Shown here one piece after another: positions 25,518-38,348 of a stretch of 64,000 nt of DNA; the first letter of the stretch is position 1, and the number at the start of each line of letters is the position of its first letter. The stretch is from assembly GCF_029227915.1 (NCBI RefSeq), contig NC_079882.1, positions 2,418,001-2,482,000 on the forward strand. The letters run 5' to 3'. This DNA is from Hydractinia symbiolongicarpus (taxonomy: Eukaryota > Cnidaria > Hydrozoa > Anthoathecata > Hydractiniidae). Both the position numbers and the translations under genes were made by a program. Under the pieces are notes generated by a model. The model did no database searches, had not been told where the DNA came from, and saw only the letters and a program-made list of their open reading frames with translations.

Positions 25518-27126
25518 AGCTATAACTTCTGCTTAAAGTTTATAAGCAGTCTAAAATACTCGCGAAGAACTTTACCAAAAGCTTTAAAGAGAATTACGAA
25601 AGCTGAAAATATTGCCATAATTTTCAGGAATATATAAAAACTGATTTGATTAAAAGCACAAACATTTGAAGAAAACTGAGGTATTATTTGTTTAATAATA
25701 GGAAGACATTGTGCGTGTTTTATTGTCGGATTTTTGTTGGCGGAAGAAGAAGAAGAAAGTTTTGATGCACTGGACTTCTTACGGATCTTAATGTTTGATT
25801 TGTTTTTCTTTATTGTTAATATATACATAGTTTTTCGATTAACTATTAATTTGTGTGCCTGGAACAGTATTTATTTTAAATATATAACAGCCTTCACTAA
25901 AATGTAAAAAGCAGCATGGTCAACAAAGATTTTTTAGTGAAATATTTTTTGGTGAAGGAGGCCTATACTTAATGGTGTGTTATATCTAAGTACTATTGAT
26001 ATTAATGTTATCGACGTTTAAAAATTATAATTTGAGCATCTGTTGTTTTTATTTGTTAGCGATTAACCATGCACGATTCTTGTACTTTTATTCACTGTGT
26101 CAGAAAATTACATTAATGTGTCTTTAATGAGCCAAACCACATCTTTCAAATCCAGCAATCACTGCGACCTTAGAGGTCTTTTTTAATGACTAAAAATAAC
26201 CAAATTTGGTAAGTATCTGTCTGCAAAAGCAAAAACGTCTTTAAGCTTTTCAAACAGGGTATTCTAGATTAACTATAAACATACTGTGAGCTATTCCTCT
26301 TAAATATGCTTTTAAAATTTATACAAGACCCGCCTAAGCTACCTAGCTCCTGTCATACAATATATGTCAACAATATTTATTTGCTGCCCAGCATCTTTTG
26401 AACTCACTTCACATACATTTCAAGGTTTTGTCTTTTTTAAAACTTTTGGTGAATTTCCAACAAACATGGCCTCGCAGCAAACGATACTTCGCAAGTCAAT
26501 GCAAATAAAAAAATTCAGGAAAAGTGAATCTATGGGAATAATAACTGTGCAAAGAACTTTACGCGGAAAAGTATCAGAGGCGGTTTAGTGTTATAAAGGC
26601 ACTACGTGCATTATTTTTTTAGCTTTCTAAATCATATCCATCAATATGTTGTTCATGTTCGTTCTCTCTTCGTAAAAAAAAAACAACGTGGTTGACTTTT
26701 TTCTTTCCTTTTGAAACTGAATACAATATATTATTTTACAAAAATCAAATTTTATATGCCAGCATATATATGCTTACAAAGTAACTAAAAATGTTCAATT
26801 TATTGCCGGTAAAATCTAACGGTGAATTTCCAATCACAAGTGACGAATCAGATCGAATTGGAAAATTAGAATTACTCGAATCTGGTTGGTTAGTAAGATT
26901 TTTCGTTCCGATCCAAACTGAAAGTTGAAATCATGTCAATATTTCTTGTGGAGAGGAACGAAAAAATCTCTATCGACTAATAATTACCAGAAAGCCAATC
27001 AAATTAAGGTATTACTATTTCCAATTTGAGCTGTCTTTTTCTTGAGCATAAGTTCAGTTTAATAAATACATTATTACTTTTAAATATATTAGTAGGTTTT
27101 TTTTAGGTTATTTTAAGCAATGATGT
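25518..27126. other. Intergenic spacer with hairpin-forming sequence
   Basis: Holds the probable 3' UTR of the GPCR. An imperfect inverted repeat (CCTTCACTAAAA ... TTTTTTGGTGAAGG) spans about 25890-25960. A second inverted repeat (GATTTTTCGTTCC ... GGAACGAAAAAATC) lies at about 26897-26970. Both could be MITE remnants; no target duplication was established. No SEFIR or transmembrane exon for paralogue 3 was found here. Confidence 0.4.
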
Positions 27127-29193
27127 TTATTGCTTTGACCAATCCAACATACAGCTGATGTTTTTTAACTCATTTCTGATGATATACGTCTGCATTTTCT
27201 TGTTGTCAGGATATGATTTGCAAATCTTTTCAGCTGCTAACCTTCTCTCTGCAAATCCTAAAATTAAAAACGATGAAATTAACATGTACTTTGCGTAGTG
27301 GACGCCAAAATGCAGCCTACACAGTAACAAACAAGTATCTCCTATATACGGAAGTATTTTAATAAGTTTGCCTAAAAACAGGTGCATCCAGTCTAATTAT
27401 GATTTGGCGCTCTTTTTCTATACAATCAGACGGGGATTTTTATTACGAATAAGCACGAATATACTAATTTTTCCATTGTGTTTCACAAAAGCAAAAGCAA
27501 CATAAAATAGACTACCTGGCAATTCACAACCGTCAAATAGGTTAGACTGTTGGACTTCTAAAATATAAATAAAGTAACATAAGCTTTACAATAAGAAGTC
27601 TAGTCGTAATCAATTGTGTTTAAAGCACTTAGAATCCCTTTTGCTGTAAACAGTCTCTTAAATATGATATAATTACCAAACAGGCTCCTAAAAATTGGAG
27701 AAATGTGAGAAGAATTTTTCGTTTATTTTTTTTGCTTTTGCTACCTACTGTTGCAAAAAAGGAAAAGATGCCAAGCGAAGTTATGCTTACCAAGGGTTAT
27801 TCCTTGCAAAACTTCAGATACGCATGTACCTAAAACACAAAGATATCATTTAAAAAATCAAACAACAGTATATATGTTATATATATATGTTACAAAAATT
27901 AACAGAATATTAATTGATATTTTACTGAAGGTAACTTACTTGGTGATTTGAAGACCAACTTTTTAGATGGCCCATTTGGTAATGGTATCACTGTAAAATT
28001 ATAGGGAGTACCCATTTTGAGATAAACAACTTTTTTAAAATCTTTGTTCTATAATTAAAGAAAAAATGTATTTAATGAAAAAATCTCAACCAATGATGTA
28101 ATGCAATCTGGACTAAATATAACAGCGTAAATCTCTACATTTCATTGGACGCGAAGTATACTGTAATTCAGAATCTCAGACAGTACAGAAATGATCATTG
28201 TACATTTTATTACTTACAATGTCATCGAAATTGAAGTATTCTTGTGTTACTTCTGAACCTTCCCGTATTTGCAAATAAAATCCCCAGCACCCTACAAAAA
28301 TTTATTAATTTGGTACTGTATCTAGTCCCTTGCTACGGTTACATAAGATGTGTTCAAAAAAACTTTACGATGGCCAGAAAGGTTAAATCAGTGTTCTTCT
28401 ACCTACCTTCTGCAGAAATTTTATCAACATAAAATATCAGGGCCGTTTTTCCTTCTTGATTTCTTGCAAAAACACCGCCAACAGACATCTTTGTTTTAGC
28501 ACATCGTGCTGGTAAGCTCGGATTGGAAGTCAAGTGTAGGTAATGCATATCTGTTATCCTGCTACCTATAAGAAAAATGTTTTAAAATTTCTATATTGTG
28601 GCACTAGAGTGAAATATAATTAAAAAATCTATAATTCCAGCCATTTTAAATCTAAGTATTGTCGCAAATAGTAAGCAAACTGATAGCGAATAATACCAAT
28701 GCTTCTTGATCCCTTTTTAGCATTGTGCTTCTTTTTTTAATATGTGCAAGATTTATTCTCATTTTTATTGATGAAAATAGAAGTCAAATGGTGTAGGCGA
28801 AAATTGAAACTCATATAATACTTGATACTTACTAGTTTCCACAAATGATGCTACAAATTGACTCTTTGAATAGCCTGAAAAAAAAAAATTTGCAACATTT
28901 TTAGAAATTAATGCTTTAGTTATACATTCTAAAGGTATATGCGGGATAAGATTAAATTAAAAATCACCTTTGCTATCAGTTGCATCTTTCGAAATTTTGT
29001 CCTAAAGAAAATTTAATAGAATATTTTAAATCTAGAACATTGATTGTATTCTTGATCTGAAGATTTTGCTATTTTTCTCACTGCATTGCATAACGTTGCA
29101 TTGCAGCCACGACACACAATGTTAACTTACCAATGGATTTCCTAAAGTTACTTGGAAGAACATGAGAACTAATACATTTGCTGTATTCATCAT
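27127..29193 (-). CDS. Secreted IL-17-receptor-like ectodomain protein (paralogue 3)
   Basis: Nine exons (minus order): 29193-29131, 29001-28968, 28874-28833, 28565-28407, 28291-28218, 28048-27940, 27829-27791, 27557-27516, 27257-27127. All are GT-AG and in phase, giving 230 aa. Exon 1 is a 21-residue signal peptide (ANVLVLMFFQVTL), and like paralogue 1 it is exactly 63 nt. The ectodomain keeps the CWGFYLQI counterpart of the DCWGY motif and the same phase pattern and exon sizes (74, 109, 39 nt as in paralogue 2). The last exon is homologous to the start of the membrane exon of the other two genes but reaches TAA at 27127, before any hydrophobic helix. No membrane or SEFIR exon is visible downstream. 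Inference: a soluble binding protein, perhaps a decoy for the ligand of paralogues 1 and 2. The alternative is an unseen alternative 3' exon. Confidence 0.78.
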
Positions 29194-31167
29194 GCGTTTT
29201 TTTTTCAAGTAAAAATATATTATTCCAAGATTCCAACGAAAGTGATGTTCCTAAGGTGCTGGTAAATGAATTTATATGGTTAAATGACTTTGTATGGTAA
29301 ATGAATTTATATAGCACCAATAAAGGCGTAGGTTGGTGATCTTGCAGAAAAATATTCACTAGTATTCGAACTGTGCGTCACAATGCAAACAGTAATAATT
29401 TAGAAGTCTAAAAAAAGTAATATTGTGTATGATGTACAGTTTGTTTACTTAAACATACAGAAAGTGTATTCTTAGTGAAATTTGAGTAAAATAAATGAGT
29501 AATGGGGAACATTTTCGCCTACACATTTCATTTTAGCTTGCAAAAATATTTTCTGTGTGGGAACTTCGTGTAAATACATAAAATATTTACAACAAAATCG
29601 GGAACAATTGTTTCTTTTTAGACTGACTCAATAAACTAATTTAACAAATTAATTTATAATGAGGTAAAATCACCTTTTTGTTGTGGGAGGAAAAAATATG
29701 TGCGAACTGTCATTTGTAAGTTTGTATTGTATTTCAACGCCTTTAACCTGATAACGGTTTATAGATTACATTCCTGGTATACACTTCTCTAAAGACGCCT
29801 GCAAGGTAACAAAGCTGGAAACTCAATAATATATTTAAAAAGCATGTCGGATAGGAAAAATGATTTTGTTGCTAGTTCTTATATTCCTAAGCAAAACAAA
29901 GTAATGACGTAGAATTTCTGTCTGATAAAATTAGCCACTTTCTACATGTCCTCAGATTCCAGTAACTATAGCAAAACTCTGTCCCCTAAGCTAATTATTT
30001 TTCTTCAGCTACTAAAGGAAATTAAAAGTTAATGTCAAAAATAGATGCGGGACATTTTTGTTGTTGTTGCAAGAAATTTTACCTAGTGTTGTTTGGTGAT
30101 GACTATTACTAAAGAAACGCATTTATACGCGGCTGCTGTATGTTATTATTTTATCTTATTTTTTAGATTTTGATAACATAAAACAACTTGTAGGCTACCC
30201 TTTAAGTTCCTCGGGCCATGTAAAAAACATGTCCGCATACTAAAACTAAACTGGTTGTAGTTAAAGAATTGTGCAATTAGACTCTAGTCTTTAGAAACAT
30301 GGGGACATCTGGCAACACCCTAAGAACTTGCCGTTCCTCGTGTTAGCAAACAATAGTAAGAACAAATTTAATTTAGGATTGGGTTTAGTGTTTCTCATCT
30401 CGTTTTCAAAACAGAAAATGTGAAAAAAATCGGGTATACAAGAACGTATTGAAAATCACATAACAGCTATCAAGCTTTCTTGCATTATCGAAGAATTGTT
30501 TGGATACAATGTATTGAAGACAGCTTCGGCCTTGATCCCTTAAAAGAAGCATAAAAAATCACAATCAAGACGTAGCATATCATTTTTTTAATAATATATC
30601 CTCTTGCAAAGGCATGGATAATACGTTACTATTAACCCGACGGCTCGGAGCCAAAAAAGGGTCATAATAAGTCAAATCTTGGAGGGAAGGGGAAATCAAG
30701 AAATTATAGTCATATTTAATCACTAAGTTTTTATGCGGTAGCTTCATTGATTTAGAAAAAGAAAAATTTTTGAAGATATTTGGCACTCGTGGCCTATGCA
30801 AAAATTCATACAGTGGAACTTCGACAAGACTCATAGTTTGAAATGTCCCGAACTTTTTCTTTGAGAAACTCTTACAGCGCTACCCTTTAAATGAAGCACA
30901 CACTTCCTAAAGTGGACATTTTTTATTTGTTTATTTTTAATTATATTAGTTACCTTTCTTCGGGCTTTTCTTTAGGCATTTAGTAATGATTGCAAGGTGT
31001 TTTATAGTTGAATTCTATGAGTTGTGTGAAATATCTTGAACAAATATACTCAAATCAGACACCTTAAAACGGACAAGATTGTTTTCTCGTACGTAGCTGC
31101 TTAAAAGAGCTTCTTAATAACATATTTAATTCATTTAAGTCTTTTTTTATTTTCCCACTAAATTCAG

Positions 31168-31230
31168 TTGTTTGTTTGTTTGTTTGTTTGTTTGTTTGTT
31201 TGTTTGTTTGTTTGTTTGTTTGTTTGTTTT
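31168..31230. repeat. TTTG tetranucleotide microsatellite
   Basis: About 15 uninterrupted copies of a TTTG/GTTT unit. Confidence 0.95.
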
Positions 31231-32002
31231 CCTGTTTTCTAAGTTATGATTTATGTTTTTTAAGCATTTCAGATGTTTATATTAAAGTAATGTAGAAAGC
31301 TGGAGAAACTTGAAGCCTACCCATATCTTATTCATTAAAACGATATTTTTAAGAATCCGTATATTTAGAGTCCGACATTTTCTTATAAGGGACGATAAAT
31401 TTAGAGTGCTGACATTTTCTATAAAAAACGATAAATTTGGAGCTCTACACGAATCTAAAGTTTGATATGCCGATGCATTCGCTGCTTTAAGTGCTGGCCG
31501 ACTTTTTACGGAGATTTAGAACTCTTAGAAAACGTTTTTACAAAAATTTCAGGAACAACTACCTACCGTTAAGTTTAATATAAAGGCAAAATACGCTGAG
31601 AACAACGTTAACATAGGGACTCTTTCCACACGGTCCAGGTCAAACACATTTTTAGCCTTAGCTGGGGACTTTCTATTCCTTAGAAAAAAATTGGTTTCGC
31701 TTCTGAAGTAAGTCTACATGAATGTAAACAATATTTTTATACTTCTAATAAAATCATTATAATCACACACAAAAACTTCAACATAAATAGGTGGAAAAAC
31801 TCAGCTGTCCACAACTTCTTCGTAATTCGTTTTAGAAGTTCACATAGTCTTGATTTCTTAAATTTACTAAAAATGACATTACTAAAAATTCAAGATGCCC
31901 TACAAAAATGCTCCAAACACAACTAATTTATTGCGAGACAATATACAAACTTTTATGAACATATCTATAAGAAACCTAGCGAAGAGTCTACACGCTGCTC
32001 AT

Positions 32003-32250
32003 CAGGGGCGGCGCTACAATTTCTAAAGTGGGGGGGGGGGCTTAGGCATAGTTAGGGATTTTGAGATTTTATTGACAATCAATCAGCCAATCAAGTTGCC
32101 GAAACAGCAGGGGTCCAGGGGGGTAAAAACGCATTTTTAGAGTCCTAAAACACGTAAAACGGCTATACCTTGGACTTCAGAAAAGCTTTGTTTATTAGCA
32201 GTAAATATAAATCGTTACTTAATAGAAAAGTGGAGGGGGGGGGGGGCTGT
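32003..32250. mobile_element. Possible hAT/MITE-like remnant with G-runs
   Basis: Begins with CAGGGGCGGCGCTAC, a form common at hAT-like element ends. Two related blocks ending in long G-runs (32030-32041 and 32235-32246) follow. No matching opposite end or target duplication was found, so this is only a remnant at best. Confidence 0.25.
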
Positions 32251-33200
32251 TCATAATATTTGATTGTGTTTTGGCTATTTTTTGAAATGAATGAAAGCAT
32301 CACTTGGCCAATACTTCATTTTGGTTTAAGTATAGGTTAAGTAACGAACGTCAAAGATGCGCTTTTCCATAATGTCTTCATTATGGATAAATCAGATTTA
32401 CGACTCGGAAAAGTTCAAGAAATAAGGAAATTGAAGGTTGCTGACGCTGAATCTAACCAAATAAACTAAGCTCCAGATTTCTAGTCCCAAGTCTGGTGCA
32501 AACATTGCCAGCAATTTAGAAATGGGTGTTACTTAGACCTATCTATTCTCCTAGCTAAGACAGGAACGGCGTTACTAATCCTCCGTCAGAGTATACCGTT
32601 CCACTAGTTTATGTTCGGAGTTGTCCTCCAAAATGCCATGTTTCTGTTTTTTATTTTACTTCTTAGTATTTTGTAACTTTTCTTATGTGTTTTTTCGTTT
32701 CATGGCGACTGTCTAACAAAATGACAAAAATAATTTAATCAATTAAAATCACATCGCGTTTAATTAAAATCATTTAATCTCAAAAATTCTTCCAGATTAT
32801 CGCCATAAAGGTGTCAAAAACATTTATTATCGTATTATTACTACTAGAAAATCCCTAATCTTCAAAATCCTGCATGTCTTTCTTTTAAAAAAGTTTCATA
32901 TCAAATAAAAAGTGTTATGGACTAAAACTAATTAACGTTAAAAATACGCACCCATGTTTGTAAAGACCTGTTTTTTGGTCAAAAAAGATTTAGCTTGCTG
33001 ACATTTGAGCTGTAATCTGTGACTAAGTAAAATTTGTGTTGAACATCATGCGTGGGAGATTAAGGTTTCACATTATATCTTCATCCTCCCTCTCCTTCCT
33101 CCTTTTTTAAAAGTTAGGTTTAAAGCTTTCACTAGTAGGAAAAAACACGTCAATGCTTAAAGGGTCCAATTCTTTTTTAATCCTTCTTTTATACTTTCAT

Positions 33201-33266
33201 ACTGCCCTGTTCTTTAGCTCGTACCGCCCTGCTCTTAAACTCGTACCGCCCTGCTCTTAAACTCGT
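33201..33266. repeat. Tandem repeat, 3 x 22 bp
   Basis: Unit ACCGCCCTGCTCTTAAACTC plus GT. The second and third copies are identical; the first has several differences. Confidence 0.9.
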
Positions 33267-33919
33267 ACGGCTAACTTAGTAAATACCTCGTTCTATATGA
33301 AGCTAGTTAATTCTAGTTAACAATTCTTTAAACGAATGCTACAATTGACTTCTGACCATGAGACCCATTTGGAAAAGACCGCTCACATGCAAGTGCAACG
33401 TCATGGTTGTTATGTGGTCAAAGGAAGCCAACGTAAACAAGATTATTTTTTAATGAAACTCAGTGTATATTTTATTCCTGTTTTCCAGCACTCCTTTCCT
33501 TCTTAAAATAATTAGATTGATCAAATGACCAAATCACAATTTGATTATAACATTATGGATAGTGTGAACGGTTCTTAGTATAACATAAGAATTTAAATTA
33601 CAGTGACACACCTTTACTAAAAGTAAATTCGGTATCGCCAGTTACCACATTAAACCTACGTAGCTGCAAGGTGGTATCACATATTTTGTGATCAAGTCAT
33701 TTGCAACTATCAATTCTATCAATTCTTACCTCTTTTACAAATGTGTGGCACGCGTCATATTTTTTCTGATTTTGACAAAATGGAATTTGTTACTATCGTA
33801 GGAAAACATTGCTTCGTGTCCCATTGGTTGAGGAAACATGTGGAAATTTTGATTCAATTCCTTGCGACATTAGCTCAAAACAAAAAATATTGTAAAAAGC
33901 ACAGTATGGTGTTACTTAA

Positions 33920-34257
33920 AGGGGCTACGAACCAGTTAAAATGCTCACATTCCGTATATCCCACGCACATATTAAAAATCCGGCAAACCCGTTTTGCGCA
34001 ATGAACAGACCAGCGCACTTTGCTCGCCGGTTCAATTATTTTTTTCGAAAAGTAACAAAGAAATATTTCAGCGAGACTCATTCTGGATGAAAACATGACC
34101 AAGGCTTGAGAAGATAAAAATTCTAGATATATCTATATGCTCGAGTCTGTAAATTACATACATGTCGGAAAAATAGCCAGTTTGTTTTTCGCCGCCAACA
34201 GCTCGACTTTTGTGTAAGTCACTAAAGTCGAAAACCAACAGCTGTTCCGTAGCCCCT
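33920..34257. mobile_element. piggyBac-type MITE flanked by TTAA
   Basis: 338-bp non-coding element. Left end AGGGGCTACGAACCAG and right end (reverse complement) AGGGGCTACGGAACAGC form imperfect terminal inverted repeats. It is flanked on both sides by TTAA (33916-33919 and 34258-34261), the target duplication of piggyBac-type transposons. No transposase inside, so movement would depend on another copy. Confidence 0.8.
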
Positions 34258-34261
34258 TTAA

Positions 34262-34915
34262 ACACTGTCTCTCAGAATTTTTTGTCAAACCAGAAACATT
34301 GTTAAGTAAGGGGAAATTGTTCACGGCGTGAATGTGAGGCCTAACGGTTGTTAAGAAATTTGCTCAATTAAAGTCCTAGACCATGACGTACTTACTTGCT
34401 AAGTGTTTCATTAAATATTAAAGTTGGATGTAAAAACCATATCATAAAACCTCCTTCATAGATATTACACTTCATAACATCAGTAATCTTCGGCGAAAAT
34501 ATGATGAGCTGCTTACGTTACAAATCCGATATTAATTTGCACGCAGTAGTTGGCCAAGTGTCTCATTGTGAAAATCTGAATATGTTTTTCCACCTCATGA
34601 GGAGAGGAATAAAAACGGAGATTAAACTGAAAACTTAAAAGACGCCTGGAAAAAATTTCTTTGTACAAAAAATGCGGATTGTGATTAGACTCAATTTTTA
34701 TTTATTAGATACAATATTATATAATAATTACAAAAAACTAATTTAATTAAAAGGAGGAAATAATTATGCAAGTTATTTTCCAAAAATAATAGCTACTTTT
34801 ATAGCGTTAAATCTGTATATTGGAATGTATTCGTTAAATTTCTCTGTTGTAGACTTTCATTCAATTCTGTAAGTATTTGCGTCGAGTTGTGTCACCTTGA
34901 TCGTTTTTTCAAAAG
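34262..34915. other. Spacer, probable 3' side of the forkhead gene
   Basis: AT-rich, no coding signal seen. Confidence 0.4.
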
Positions 34916-35737
34916 TTAATAACAGTGGTAACAACCAAAACAGTATCGTTTTGAAGCATGAAAACGAGGCTCTTGGTTGGGAATAAATAATGTGTAATGG
35001 GGCAGATGCATAGGTGCAAACAGAGGAACGTTTAAATCCGATATTGCTCTGTTTGTTGAGCTATATCTAAATTCCTTTGACTGGCATAATTTAAATGCTG
35101 ATTTGCAAATTTCATTTTTATCCCCAATTAAGGTATTAATTGAGAAGTCTGTGTTTCTCTTTTCTCTCTCCTTGACTTTATAGTTAATCTCTTGTTTTTC
35201 ATGACACATGTTTGGAGATGTGTATAAATCTTGGTGTTTTCCGTGTGAAGTTAAATCCACACAATCATATCGTCGGGTAATATCATGTTTATAAGGGTTG
35301 TCAGAAATACTATGTGAATATAAATGCGATCGTTTAAACCTTTTTCTTCTTCTTAGAAAACTTCCATGGTCGAACATGTCTGAACTTTCAGGATCCAATG
35401 CCCAGTAATGTCCCTTTCCAGAATTTCCTGATTCTCTGGGAACTTTCACAAAGCAATCGTTTAAAGATAAATTATGTCGTATCGAGTTTTGCCATGATGG
35501 GAATCTATCTTTATAGTATGGAAATTTCTCCATGATGAATTCACATATACCACTTAAGGTGAGCTTCTTATGAGGAGAATGCAAGACTGCCATTGTAATA
35601 AGAGCTATGTAGCTATATGGTGGTTTTACACATTTAGTGTTTAAGTCATTTGCAATATTTTTGTCATCCTCCGTGACTTTTTGCACAGATTCTTTCTTTG
35701 CTTCAGTAATAAATACCTCTTTTCTTATTTCATCCAT
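34916..35737 (-). CDS. FoxD: Forkhead transcription factor, FoxD-like, intronless
   Basis: 273-aa protein in one exon. The forkhead DNA-binding domain spans residues 38-136: [47 protein letters not shown] and the basic end [10 protein letters not shown]. The [10 protein letters not shown] and [17 protein letters not shown] stretches match FoxD best from memory. Downstream at 198-205 is FSINTLIG, which fits the eh1-type Groucho co-repressor motif known in FoxD proteins, so a repressor role is inferred. The N-terminus is acidic and charged. Start is the only Met upstream of the domain in this frame. Related classes (FoxB, FoxE) are possible but fit less well. Confidence 0.92.
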   Translation of the reverse strand: MDEIRKEVFITEAKKESVQKVTEDDKNIANDLNTKCVKPPYSYIALITMAVLHSPHKKLTLSGICEFIMEKFPYYKDRFPSWQNSIRHNLSLNDCFVKVPRESGNSGKGHYWALDPESSDMFDHGSFLRRRKRFKRSHLYSHSISDNPYKHDITRRYDCVDLTSHGKHQDLYTSPNMCHEKQEINYKVKEREKRNTDFSINTLIGDKNEICKSAFKLCQSKEFRYSSTNRAISDLNVPLFAPMHLPHYTLFIPNQEPRFHASKRYCFGCYHCY

Positions 35738-37864
35738 TTCAGATGTAATTGCAAATTGGCTTACGTACGTTCCTTGTTTTAACTAAATAGAGATAAAATA
35801 TGTGATCAACAATACTTGTAAACTATCAAAATCCAAGATAGAGAGAACGACATTAATTTAAAATATGAGAGAGATGTCTTCTCTTACTTGCTCTCAACTT
35901 TTTTGTGATTCTGCTTACTGTACATAAGCTTATAAGGTATCGCAAACGACTAATCACAACTGAACCGCAGGAGGTCTATTTATTGTCAACCTCAAAGGTA
36001 GGTAATAAGCCGTTTGAAATAAACAATAATCTTTCCAGACAAGTTTTCTTTACAAGTCGAAAAACATTTTGTTTTTATAATTTAACAATCTTCAGAGGAA
36101 ATAAAGGTTTTTACAGTCTTACCTACTTGATTGCCTGAGTTAATCAATAAAAAGTAGTGAAATCAAGGGAAACGATTTTAAAAATCACAAAAACACCACC
36201 ATACAAGCCCATATATGATATAATATGTTAAAAGTATACGCTTACTTGGTGCAAATGGGGTCTGACTACTTTTCTCACTACCTGTATATTTTTTTGTTTA
36301 ATGATTTCCACAAATCGATTTAATTTTTTTCTTTCGCTTGCAAAAACTTGCTAATAAGCTATTAATCTATTCTTAAATGATTTTTAATGATCACTAATTG
36401 TTAGCAAGCATGATAAGCACACAAGAAAGCACAAATAATTCTATCGATGTGTAATGCCATCGAAAGAATGTATGTTTTATTAATCCGTGCTAATAAGCTT
36501 CAGAAAAGCTCTCTTTATCTCTTATTTTCACCAAACAATCAAGTTAGTTTGCGCTTTGCTATGATCTTAACTAAAATAATCATATCCTTACTAAGCTAAT
36601 TGGATCGGATTGTTTTAAAAAAAGATATCGCACCATGCGTTCTTTGCATATACGTTTGTTGTTATAACTTGCCAGTGGGTGCAACTTAAAGCTGATTAGA
36701 CTCCATACTACAAAAAAAATGCACAGCATGTGTTTTTTCTTGTTTGTCTAAGTGAATCCATTTATCTGCCAGCAGGTTTGATATTATCAATTAGACGAAA
36801 CATTTTAAGAGCATGATAAGATCGTGAATGCCAAAAGAATAATCTTGAAAAAGGATTGCAATGTGTTCGATTTTTCTAGAAATACCAAGAGGGAGAATAA
36901 AATTTAAAATTCTCTACCTCATATACTCATAACACAATAATGTTGCTATTATCGAAATATTATTTCCTACAAACATTTATATAAATTGATTTAAAGTAGT
37001 CTTCTTATGAACCTTCTAAACCTACATTTACCGGCAAACGCATGTGTATTTTAAAGCTACAGATCAGTCACATGTGCAGGAAGTGATATTAACCATTGAT
37101 GTGTCTCAAATGCTTAATGCCATACTTGCTAATTGTTGGGTTAAAAATTGACTATACCTATTTTTTTTATTGTATTTTGATATTTTTCTGCAAATATTGA
37201 CACCTATGCGAAAAACGCAACATTTGACTAATATAATTTAGCTAATTATTTCCAAAATATAGGTAACATTACTAACTGGGGCGTCGGATCATTTAAAGTA
37301 TGAATGCTTGCCCGAAATTTTTTTTAGGATTCAAAAAAAATTGACAGCAAAGTACATTTATAAAATTTTGTGCTTTAAATAAAAGTAGGTAATATACCGC
37401 CATCTAATTATTTCTTCTTTTGTGGCAACAGCTTAAAAATTAGAAAGGGGATAATATTTCTTCATTACTTTATAGATATATACAAATTGGTATAAACAAG
37501 CGTGAAGCTATTACTAACTGTGAAAGTACAAGAGAATCAAATTCCCCATGGTGTTGGGTACCATTTTGAGTAACGGTAGTTGCTAAGCAACGATAAACTT
37601 AACTTCTACTTTGCTTGGTATTTTTTATCGTTCTTAGAACGATTTTATACATCGGAACTTTCAAAAAATGATTCCACTTAGCTAATGTTCCACTTAACTG
37701 GGGTTGAACTTATCCAAAGAAATTGAGAGAGTTTGATAAAGCAAATCCAACAGACCGGGTAAAATGGTTCCACTTAGTAAAGGTTATTCGGGGTTTCACA
37801 TGTATCGAGTGACAACTGCATATAAAACCTTTTCTGAAAAACTATTTTACGTCACGTAATGCCT
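35738..37864. other. Spacer between FoxD-like gene and RAG1-like transposon
   Basis: AT-rich; probably contains FoxD-like upstream control DNA. A perfect palindrome GTTGCTAAGCAAC at 37579-37591 resembles an RFX X-box, function unknown. No coding exon seen. Confidence 0.35.
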
Positions 37865-37868
37865 TTCT
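37865..37868. repeat. Target-site duplication TTCT, left copy
   Basis: TTCT directly precedes the CAC end of the transposon and is repeated at 43821-43824 directly after the other end. Confidence 0.85.
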
Positions 37869-37915
37869 CACGGCTGTTTCAGCTAGCGAGATTTCGGAAA
37901 CTCAGACTGCGCATG
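37869..37915 (+). repeat. Left terminal inverted repeat of RAG1-like transposon
   Basis: 47 bp: outer block CACGGCTGTTTCAG (14 bp), 13-bp spacer, inner block GGAAACTCAGACTGCGCATG (20 bp). Confidence 0.92.
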
Positions 37916-38348
37916 TCAAAAAAAAATTTAAAATAAGGACTGGGGCGAGTTGCGCTTAAAAGTAAACAAATTTTAGGGTAGCTAGCACCAGGTTTAATAG
38001 GCATTTTAATCACATAAACCAACTTAAGGACTGGAAACTAAGTGGTTTAAATAAAATATAGTCCTATACCAATAAGATTAATTCAAATACAAAGCTATTC
38101 GCTTGTTGCCTAGCTAAAACAAAACAAAAACTTTCAACCTCCATTTTGAAGACTGTGGACACCATGCCAACTTAAAGCAAAATATTTTCAGATACGAAGT
38201 TATCCAACAGATAATTTTTATAAAAATCATTCCAAGATAGTTACGAGATACGAATAAAAAAAGAACTGTAGGTGTATCAGTACATTACGAATTGATATTG
38301 TATCAAACATTAGGTACTTTTTTTTCAAAATTTTTGTTAAAGTTCAAG

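Larger units (their letters stand above)
29194..33919. other. Gene-poor spacer with repeats
   Basis: No supportable gene. Contains the TTTG microsatellite, a 37-bp imperfect tandem pair (about 31373-31445), a G-run element and a 22-bp tandem repeat listed separately. Short open frames such as 30580-30834 (-) lack motifs. Confidence 0.4.

Noticed and set aside
33741-34265. Open frames on both strands
   Set aside because: They run through the TTAA-flanked MITE and reflect its inverted repeats, not a gene.
37579-37591. X-box-like palindrome GTTGCTAAGCAAC as an RFX promoter site
   Set aside because: No gene start nearby that it could serve; a 13-bp match alone is weak evidence.
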